Below, in pieces: positions 1-5,972 of a stretch of DNA of 6,837 nt; positions within the stretch are counted from its first letter, which is position 1, and each line of letters starts with the position of its first letter. The position numbers and the translations under genes are program-made. Below the pieces are notes generated by a model. The model was not told where the DNA came from. It did not search any database and worked only from the letters and a program-made list of their open reading frames with translations. Source of the stretch: an uncultured Alistipes sp. (GTDB lineage: Bacteria > Bacteroidota > Bacteroidia > Bacteroidales > Rikenellaceae); contig CAAFWE010000155.1 of NCBI GenBank assembly GCA_900766655.1, forward strand, positions 1 to 6,837. Reading direction: 5' to 3'.

Positions 1-1524
1 ATAGGATAGACCGAGTGCAACCACGCCCGAGACATGAGGACAAGCCATTGAGGTACCCTCGAAGAAGCCATATCCCGTCTTGCTGACATGGTAAGGGAGA
101 GTCGAGAGGATGCAACCAATCTCGCCCACCTTGCCATTCTCGGGGTTGACATAGTCGAAGTGGTAGTCCTGATCACCACCTGGAGCCGAAAGTGTAGTAC
201 CTGGGCCATAGTTGGTGTAGGTAGCAGGTGTGAAATCTGCCGATGTTGCCGCCACCGAGATACAGTAGTCGGCAGCACCAGGGAAACCAGCCGAAGGGGC
301 ATTCTCGTTACCTGCAGCGAATACTGCAATACCGCCCTCAATCACGCCATTAGGCGAGCCAGCATTGTTGATAAAGTAGTCCAACGCCTCCTTCTCGATT
401 GGGGAAGAGGCAATCCACTCCTCCTCGGTAGCAAACCCTGCCTCGCCCCACTCGTAGGAGTTGGCCGAGCCAGAGGTGTAGCCCCAGCTACACTGCAACA
501 CAACCGCACCATTGTCGGCTGCGTACTTCATAGCACGCACCACATTGTACAATCCCGTAGAGACATTACCCGAAAATATCTGGCATATCATAATCTTCAC
601 GCCATTACCCTCGGCACTATCACCTCCAGCGATAGAGCTTACACCCTCGCCATTGTTGTTGACCGCAGCAATAGTTCCGGCAACATGGGTTCCGTGGCCC
701 GAATCGTAGACATTATCCCAAGTAATCTTGCCAGTATCGTAGACGAAGTTGTAACCGTGCTGATCACCCTCGTAGCCATTGCCATCGTTATCGTCGAACC
801 AACCGCCATTCTCGGCCTTGTTGGTCCAGATATTTGCCTTCAAATCGGGATGCTCCCAATAGACACCCTCGTCGAGCACCGCCACGATAATCGACTCGTC
901 GCCCTTGCTACGCTCCCAAGCCTCGACAACCTGAACATCGGCACCAGCCTTGGCTTTTCCATTGAGTTCGGCCATCTCGCCATCGTTCTCGATGTTCCAC
1001 TGAAGCGAGTAGAGCGGATCGTTGAACTTGCCCTGCAAAGCACGGGTAGACGACTGGAGGCTGCCCTCTGTAAGCGGAATAGCCTTGCGAGTGTTGGCAC
1101 GCTTGATGGTACGGTTGATGTCGGTCTTCTGCACCTCGCCCAAAGCCGAGAATCTGTTTGCTACATCCTCGGCAGTGTAGTCATTGCTGTAACGCACCAA
1201 GTACCAGCAGTTGAGACCATCGCGTACAGTACGCTCCTCGTGACGCGCATCTACGGGGAATACTCGCGAAAGCTCGAAGCCACCAATCAAGTTGAGCAGC
1301 TCATCCACGCTATTCACGCCACTACGCGTTGCGTCTGAACGGACAACGCCCGATGCCTCGACCAAGGCGGCAACCTCAGGAGTAAACTTTACGAACAACT
1401 CCCCTGCCGCGTATGCCTCGCCCTGCGACGGACTCTCCACACGCATCGCCTCGCTCTCGTTCACACACGAAGCGAAGGCCAATGCCACGCACGCAAAAAT
1501 AGATACTATCTTATAAAATCTCAT
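1..1524 (-). CDS. Subtilisin-family (S8) serine protease lipoprotein, 3' end outside window
   Basis: Predicted envelope-anchored serine endopeptidase; 508 codons are present and the frame is still open at base 1. The N-terminus (MRFYKIVSIF, hydrophobic stretch, FASC) is a lipoprotein signal with lipidated Cys20, followed by acidic residues (VNESE). Residues about 41-165 look like a propeptide, starting GELFVKFTPE; NDPLYSLQW (168-176) is the usual entry to the catalytic domain. The catalytic set is complete: Asp218 in VAVLDEGV, His277 in DSGHGTHVAG, oxyanion Asn406 in FAAGNEN, and Ser492 in GTSMACPHVSG. The Asp motif reads DEG rather than the common DTG/DSG. The remainder of the catalytic domain and any C-terminal or sorting domain lie outside the window. 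The ATG at 1524 is chosen because it directly precedes the signal peptide. It lies 15 bases after the stop of the upstream BACON/LRR gene, so it is probably the distal gene of the operon seen here. The family call is very secure; the substrate is unknown. Confidence 0.96.
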   Translation of the reverse strand, partial: MRFYKIVSIFACVALAFASCVNESEAMRVESPSQGEAYAAGELFVKFTPEVAALVEASGVVRSDATRSGVNSVDELLNLIGGFELSRVFPVDARHEERTVRDGLNCWYLVRYSNDYTAEDVANRFSALGEVQKTDINRTIKRANTRKAIPLTEGSLQSSTRALQGKFNDPLYSLQWNIENDGEMAELNGKAKAGADVQVVEAWERSKGDESIIVAVLDEGVYWEHPDLKANIWTNKAENGGWFDDNDGNGYEGDQHGYNFVYDTGKITWDNVYDSGHGTHVAGTIAAVNNNGEGVSSIAGGDSAEGNGVKIMICQIFSGNVSTGLYNVVRAMKYAADNGAVVLQCSWGYTSGSANSYEWGEAGFATEEEWIASSPIEKEALDYFINNAGSPNGVIEGGIAVFAAGNENAPSAGFPGAADYCISVAATSADFTPATYTNYGPGTTLSAPGGDQDYHFDYVNPENGKVGEIGCILSTLPYHVSKTGYGFFEGTSMACPHVSGVVALGLSY

Positions 1525-1538
1525 AATTCTCACTACTC

Positions 1539-1551
1539 ATTAACGGTTAAT
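1539..1551. repeat. 13-base inverted repeat at the end of the BACON/LRR gene
   Basis: ATTAACGGTTAAT is a perfect palindrome of two 6-base arms around one central base, and it spans the stop codon at 1540-1542. With a 1-base centre it cannot form a normal RNA hairpin and there is no T-tract, so it is not a terminator. It could be a protein site on DNA but may equally be chance. Confidence 0.3.
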
Positions 1552-3270
1552 TATTCCGCTCTCCTCCTCGGGAACCTCCTCCTCGACGGTGTTTGCAAGT
1601 TTCTTATTCGGATACCAATTATTGTAGTAGTCGACAAGGCTTGCTGGAGCATTCGTAAAACCAGCCTTCACGCCATTGGCATCGCGTCCCTCCTGCGGGA
1701 ATACAAGGCTGAAAGGCACCCACCAATCGAGCGAAGGGTGCATCAACAACCAACGCGGAACCTCGCCCGAAAGGCGGTTGTGATTGATACGGAATGTCTT
1801 GGTGTAAGGCATAACCTTAGGTGTGCCGATAAGTGCTTGTGGCAAAGAGTCGGCAACGATAGCATTTGCGCTATCGATATCCTCCTGGGTCCACTTTGGC
1901 ACCTCGGGATCGTCCTCGAACGATGGCAACTCTCCGTGGAGATAGTTGACGCTCAAGACCAAAGTATCCAAGCCCCACTTCAAGAGACGCTCTGGGAACT
2001 TCTCCTCATCGACCAATCCTCCGATAGTCGACAAATCGCGTGTGGTATTGCTCAAGTCCGAAATGGCGTGACGCTGCTGTGCATTGAGCACCAAGGCACG
2101 CAACTTCGGAAGATTCTCCTTATTGATAACATCGGGCACCTTCTGGAAGTTATTCGAGCCAAGATCGAGGAACTCCAAGTTTGCGAACTTGAAGTTCTCG
2201 GGCAACTCCGAGATACCAAATGCTCCTACGGTCAATCGCTTGAGCTGCTGCAACTCGAGGATATGCTCGCCAAGATTGATATTCTTGAGCATCGAGTTCT
2301 CGTTCGAGAAGATATAAATCTCCTCGGCAGCGGTGAGGTATCGTATCTCGTAAGGAAGGCCCTCGTAAGAGTTGAAGAGGAATATCTCCACTCGCTTGAC
2401 ACGACCAACCTTATCGGGTGTACAACCCTCCATTCTTTCTTCCCACAAAGTGACACCGTTCCAAGTGTCCATCGTGGTCGAAGAGTCCCACACAGTCCAA
2501 CACTGCATAGTATTGACGATGTTGAGCAGAGCCAACGAGTCACCCGCACGAGTGTCGGGGATGATTGGCTCGGCAGCCTCCTGCTCGACGCTCAGACTCT
2601 GCGACGATGCCACCGCAATATCCTCCTTCGGCACGAACTTGATATCGGCCAAACGGAGATTTGCCGAGTTGTTTATCTTCCACGCAAAGCGCACCTTCAC
2701 CTCGCGAGGACGAACACCGCGATTGAGGCGCAACTGGAAGGCATCACCCAACTTGGTAGGCGACTCACGCTCAATCCAATGCTGAGCACTCTGCGGAATC
2801 TCCACCTCGAATGGGAAGTTGGTCTTGACCGTAACATCGAAGTAGCGTTTGCCATACTCGGCAAACTTCTTAATCTTGACATCGGTTCTATCCAACGACA
2901 CAGCATAGTCGTAGCCCTCCTGGTTGATGGTAATACGCTTCGACTTGTTGGTCGCTACATTGGTGATGAGCACCACTGCCGAACGAGGCTGTGTTGTGAG
3001 TGCCGAATCGATCTGGAAGTCGCACTCCACCGAGCCTCGACCATTCGCTGGCGAGATGGTAATCCAAGGGTTTGGCTCGCCATTCTCGTTCATAGCAACC
3101 GAGGCGGTCCACTCATCGTCCGATGCGATATGCACCTTCTTGACACCGCCCGAAGCATCCACCTCGATAGAGGATACATCGGTGCCAAAGTCGACAACGC
3201 CCTTATCGTTAACGCAGCCCACCGCCACAATGAGCAGTGCCGCTGCAAGCAATATATAGTTCTTCTTCAT
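1540..3270 (-). CDS. BACON-like and leucine-rich-repeat lipoprotein, 576 aa
   Basis: Probable envelope-exposed binding lipoprotein. MKKNYILLAAALLIVAVGC is a lipoprotein signal with Cys19 lipidated, followed by VNDKG. Residues about 28-117 form a BACON-like domain (DASGGVKKVHI, DDEWTASV, PWITISPANG, ending ITINQEG). Residues about 122-230 look like a second, more divergent one that ends LSVEQEA. Residues 242-300 resemble a plant-type LRR N-terminal cap (DSLALLNIV, then TWNGVTLW and GRVKRVEI). An irregular LRR region follows at about 291-508, with units such as LEFLDLGSNNFQKVPDVI and RINHNRLSGEVPRWL interrupted by insertions. The C-terminus has an aromatic closing segment (LDWWVPFS, LVDYYNNWYPNKK) and an acidic tail, VEEEVPEEE. 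BACON domains are usually carbohydrate or mucin binding candidates and LRRs protein binding; the ligand here is unknown. It starts 12 bases after the upstream LRR gene with a good Shine-Dalgarno, which fits co-translation. Confidence 0.93.
   Translation of the reverse strand: MKKNYILLAAALLIVAVGCVNDKGVVDFGTDVSSIEVDASGGVKKVHIASDDEWTASVAMNENGEPNPWITISPANGRGSVECDFQIDSALTTQPRSAVVLITNVATNKSKRITINQEGYDYAVSLDRTDVKIKKFAEYGKRYFDVTVKTNFPFEVEIPQSAQHWIERESPTKLGDAFQLRLNRGVRPREVKVRFAWKINNSANLRLADIKFVPKEDIAVASSQSLSVEQEAAEPIIPDTRAGDSLALLNIVNTMQCWTVWDSSTTMDTWNGVTLWEERMEGCTPDKVGRVKRVEIFLFNSYEGLPYEIRYLTAAEEIYIFSNENSMLKNINLGEHILELQQLKRLTVGAFGISELPENFKFANLEFLDLGSNNFQKVPDVINKENLPKLRALVLNAQQRHAISDLSNTTRDLSTIGGLVDEEKFPERLLKWGLDTLVLSVNYLHGELPSFEDDPEVPKWTQEDIDSANAIVADSLPQALIGTPKVMPYTKTFRINHNRLSGEVPRWLLMHPSLDWWVPFSLVFPQEGRDANGVKAGFTNAPASLVDYYNNWYPNKKLANTVEEEVPEEESGIINR
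1747..2400 (-). repeat. Irregular LRR region of the BACON/LRR lipoprotein
   Basis: This encodes residues about 291-508. Recognisable units start at about residues 291, 316, 343, 365, 390, 434 and 492, with the pattern LxxLxLxxNxxxxLP; the clearest is LEFLDLGSNNFQKVPDVI. Non-repeat insertions fall at about 397-430 and 452-490. The repeat is at protein level only; no DNA-level tandem repeat is evident. Confidence 0.8.
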
Positions 3271-3278
3271 AGTAATCG

Positions 3279-3284
3279 CTCCTT
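3279..3284 (-). promoter_or_regulatory. Shine-Dalgarno of the BACON/LRR gene, overlapping the upstream stop codon
   Basis: On the minus strand the end of the 888-residue LRR gene reads TAAGGAG. The stop codon TAA supplies the first two A bases of AAGGAG, which sits 8 bases before the ATG at 3270. This is the only well-spaced Shine-Dalgarno among the three visible starts, in a phylum where strong ones are uncommon. It supports the chosen start and suggests that ribosomes finishing the upstream gene reinitiate here. Confidence 0.7.
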
Positions 3285-5949
3285 ATTTATCCAACATTGC
3301 GTCGCAGTTGAGAATCTTCTGAGTCTTATCGTACATAAGTATGTAAGCTCCCACCTGCCAAGCGTAGCAGATATCCTTGGCATCGAAGATGATGTTCGGG
3401 TTATCGCTAATGTCGAGGTAGTAGCACAAGGTCGAGATTGTATCATCAATCTTGCGCAAATCATTCGAGCCGAGATACAAGCCACGCAAGCCCACATGCT
3501 GGTAGATGCCTTGTGGCCACTCGCGCAAGCAACGCTCGCCCTTCTCGTTGCGCTGGCTACGCATAGCCAAGACGGTGAGGCCCGCAGCATCGAGCGCATA
3601 GTATGGGAACTCCTCGAAGCGGTTGAACGAGAAGTCCAATCCATAGAGATAAGGCATATTTCCTGCGTGGAAATCGCTTGGCAGACGCTTCAATCGGTTG
3701 TACGAAAGGTCGAACGACATATGGTTTACTGCATTCGAGTGCGAGAGGCAACCCTTCTCAATCTCCTCAATCTGACAAGCACTTGCCACCAGATACTCGA
3801 ACAGAGAGTTCGAATCGGCAAAGGCCTTTGGATAACGCTTCAACGGATTCATCGACAAGGTCAAAGTCTTAACCTTGATGCCCTTGTATGAGCCATCCTC
3901 CTCACCCTCGCAGCCAGTAATCTCGTTGGCAGCAAAGCTGACATTAGTCATTGTGTAGAGAGCATTCGAGTTGAAGATGTTTGGCACCTTCTTCAGTTTG
4001 TTGAAGTTCACCGAGAATGTCTCCACATCGTCGTAGCCACAGAAGTAGCCATCCTTGTCATGCGGAATCTCCTCAATCAAATTGTTATCGAGGTAGAGTT
4101 GTGTGAATGCCACCTCCTTGCCCAGAGCATCCACCGTCTTAATCTTATTGAAGGCCAAGTCCAACAAGCCGATAGCCTCCAAACCGCCACGACTTGCACC
4201 AAACCACGCCTTATCGAGCTTCGAGATGTTGTTCTCACGAGCGTAAAGAATCTCGATGGTCTTGCGCGAAGCACCTGTAGCGAGGGCAGCAAAGCCCTTC
4301 TCCACCTCCTCGGCCGACCACTGCGCATTGTTGGCGATATTCACCGAGCGCAAGGCTGGCAGCTCGCCCACCTGAGTTGGGAACTTCACCATCTTCGGGC
4401 AGTTGTAGATCTCCAACGATGAGAGCGACTCCAAGTGAACAATCGAATCGGGCAACGATACCAACGCTCCGTTTGCGATATTGAGTGTCTCGAGTTTCTT
4501 CAAACGGCCAATCTCGTTCGGAAGCGAGGTTAAGCCATTCTTCATCACACCGTGATTCATATCGTACTTGCGGATGGTCTGGCGACCACTCTTGCGATCG
4601 ATGATATCCGACTCCTTCGCGCCACCCTCGTAGAGAGCGATAGCAGGCGAGGTCAAGCCCTTCTCCATCAAAGCGCGAGCGCAAGGCTCCGACATCTGAA
4701 TGGCAGGGTGAATCGAGCGGAGATAGCTACGCTGATCATCGAAGAGAGTGCGCTGACGCTCGGCCAACGGACGCTTCAAATCGAGCGAAGGATCATACAT
4801 CACATTAGTATCGTTGTGGGTACCAAGATGGAGCTCGACCAGCTCCGAAAGCTGACCAATTGCTGGCGACATATCGCCAGAGAAGCCAAAGCCACTCAAG
4901 TCGATGCTGGCAATACGACCATTCGTATGCACCTGAACACCTGGCTGAGCGCACCACAAGTCGATATCCTTGTCGAAATTCCAATTCACGCCTCGAGAGT
5001 AGTTCTCGCCATCGTAGCACCACTGCTCACCATTGAGGCTTCGCCAAATCTCGTACAGAGCGTAGTTATCCTTGATATACTCATCCGACTCGCGAAGCGC
5101 AACCTTAACATCGCTGTTGGTCTGCTCGTTGTCTTTGACGGTGAACTCAACCGCTGTAGGCTCGGTATTAACCTCGAGCATCAAGTCTCCTCGCTTGCTT
5201 GCGTAGGTGCTATACGACACTACGCGGTAGGTTGCAGCCTCGAGCGAAACGAGCGAATCGCACTCGATAGATGAGGTCATCCAACCCTCCTTTTCCTCGT
5301 CGAAGTGTTGCGAGAACTTGGTTGGCAAGCCCGACAAGACGATAGGAGCACCTATCAGATTGCCATTGTCGGCAACACGACGCACCGAGATATCGACACT
5401 CTGAATCTCGTCGAAGGTGTATTGGCGAGTAATCTCTCCGCGTGTCTTCACAAACTCCTTCACGAGGTTGAACTTGACAAATCCGCGTGGCTTGACATCG
5501 ATGGTGATGTCGTGCATCGTGAGACCGCCCTCTGCCACCGAGAAATTCAACTCCGAAGCTGGCACCTTGCGGTACTTCACGCCATCGAGTGCATCGAAGA
5601 GCACCACCTCGCCCAACTTGTAGTCGCCCACAAGGAGTTTGAGTTTGTCGCTTCGTAGGCCATACTCTGCAGCTGCATCGTTAGCAGCCGAGAGCACCAA
5701 GCTTTGACGGAACTGGCGACCATTCTTGTCGTAGAGGTTGACCTCTATCTTGCACGCCTCGGCAAGATAGTCCAACTCCTCGACCACCGCTCGCGAAGAG
5801 TCGGCTGCAGTATAGGAGGCCGCCTTGTACAGTTTGAATTGAACATAGCCATAACCACGCTCTCTGAGATCTGCTACATCCTGCGTGCAGGCCTGCAATC
5901 CCAAGAGCGACAATGTCGCCACAACTATGCTGATTTTCAACAATTTCAT
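3283..5949 (-). CDS. Large LRR lipoprotein with DUF4458-like N-terminus, 888 aa
   Basis: Predicted surface or periplasmic LRR lipoprotein. The signal MKLLKISIVV...LLGLQAC places the lipidated residue at Cys21. Residues about 30-150 start with RGYGYVQFKLYK, which I recall from Bacteroidales proteins carrying DUF4458; this is from memory. A related motif, PRGFVKFNLVKEF, opens a second beta-rich domain at about 154-290. Residues 292-380 form a plant-type LRR cap: NYALYEIWRSLNGEQW, LWCAQPGVQV, GRIASIDLSGFGFSGDM, IGQLSELVELHLGTHN. A non-LRR insertion covers about 381-468, then about 13-14 LRRs run from 473 to 855 (for example LKKLETLNIANGALVSLP, LTLSMNPLKRYPKAF, FDLSYNRLKRLPSDF). The C-terminal segment, QVGAYILMYDKTQKILNCDA, closes the solenoid. 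There are no transmembrane segments beyond the signal and no catalytic motif. It sits between an unknown exported protein and the BACON/LRR gene. Ligand binding or adhesion is inferred from the fold. Confidence 0.93.
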   Translation of the reverse strand: MKLLKISIVVATLSLLGLQACTQDVADLRERGYGYVQFKLYKAASYTAADSSRAVVEELDYLAEACKIEVNLYDKNGRQFRQSLVLSAANDAAAEYGLRSDKLKLLVGDYKLGEVVLFDALDGVKYRKVPASELNFSVAEGGLTMHDITIDVKPRGFVKFNLVKEFVKTRGEITRQYTFDEIQSVDISVRRVADNGNLIGAPIVLSGLPTKFSQHFDEEKEGWMTSSIECDSLVSLEAATYRVVSYSTYASKRGDLMLEVNTEPTAVEFTVKDNEQTNSDVKVALRESDEYIKDNYALYEIWRSLNGEQWCYDGENYSRGVNWNFDKDIDLWCAQPGVQVHTNGRIASIDLSGFGFSGDMSPAIGQLSELVELHLGTHNDTNVMYDPSLDLKRPLAERQRTLFDDQRSYLRSIHPAIQMSEPCARALMEKGLTSPAIALYEGGAKESDIIDRKSGRQTIRKYDMNHGVMKNGLTSLPNEIGRLKKLETLNIANGALVSLPDSIVHLESLSSLEIYNCPKMVKFPTQVGELPALRSVNIANNAQWSAEEVEKGFAALATGASRKTIEILYARENNISKLDKAWFGASRGGLEAIGLLDLAFNKIKTVDALGKEVAFTQLYLDNNLIEEIPHDKDGYFCGYDDVETFSVNFNKLKKVPNIFNSNALYTMTNVSFAANEITGCEGEEDGSYKGIKVKTLTLSMNPLKRYPKAFADSNSLFEYLVASACQIEEIEKGCLSHSNAVNHMSFDLSYNRLKRLPSDFHAGNMPYLYGLDFSFNRFEEFPYYALDAAGLTVLAMRSQRNEKGERCLREWPQGIYQHVGLRGLYLGSNDLRKIDDTISTLCYYLDISDNPNIIFDAKDICYAWQVGAYILMYDKTQKILNCDAMLDK
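3385..4533 (-). repeat. Main LRR solenoid of the 888-residue lipoprotein
   Basis: This encodes residues about 473-855. Units of roughly 22-30 residues follow LxxLxLxxNxLxxLP, for example LKKLETLNIANGALVSLP, IGLLDLAFNKIKTVDAL, FTQLYLDNNLIEEIP, LTLSMNPLKRYPKAF, FDLSYNRLKRLPSDF and LRGLYLGSNDLRKIDDTI. Early units have a xxLPxxIxxLxxL form like plant or Ras-type LRRs, while later ones vary more. The repeats are divergent at DNA level. Confidence 0.9.
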
Positions 5950-5972
5950 CCTTTTATGGTATTATTTCTTAC
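5950..5972 (-). promoter_or_regulatory. A/T-rich leader between the unknown gene and the large LRR gene
   Basis: On the minus strand this 23-base gap is A-rich and ends AAAAGG directly against the ATG at 5949. The AAGG is too close to act as a normal Shine-Dalgarno. A-rich, SD-poor leaders of this kind are typical of Bacteroidota genes. I see no promoter motif pair in it, and the spacing favours read-through from the upstream gene. Confidence 0.35.

Noticed and set aside
88..1338. Possible 416-residue plus-strand gene
   Set aside because: It is antisense in register to the subtilase, whose catalytic motifs prove that the minus strand is the coding strand.
1539..1551. Palindrome as a transcription terminator
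   Set aside because: The arms are separated by one base only, the stem is A/T-rich, no T-tract follows, and the next gene begins within 15 bases.
1738..3891. Possible 717-residue plus-strand gene
   Set aside because: It lies codon-for-codon opposite two convincing lipoprotein genes and crosses their junction. Its translation lacks any domain, signal peptide or plausible composition.
4552..5274. Possible 240-residue plus-strand gene
   Set aside because: It is a shadow of the large LRR gene in the same codon register, with no recognisable features.
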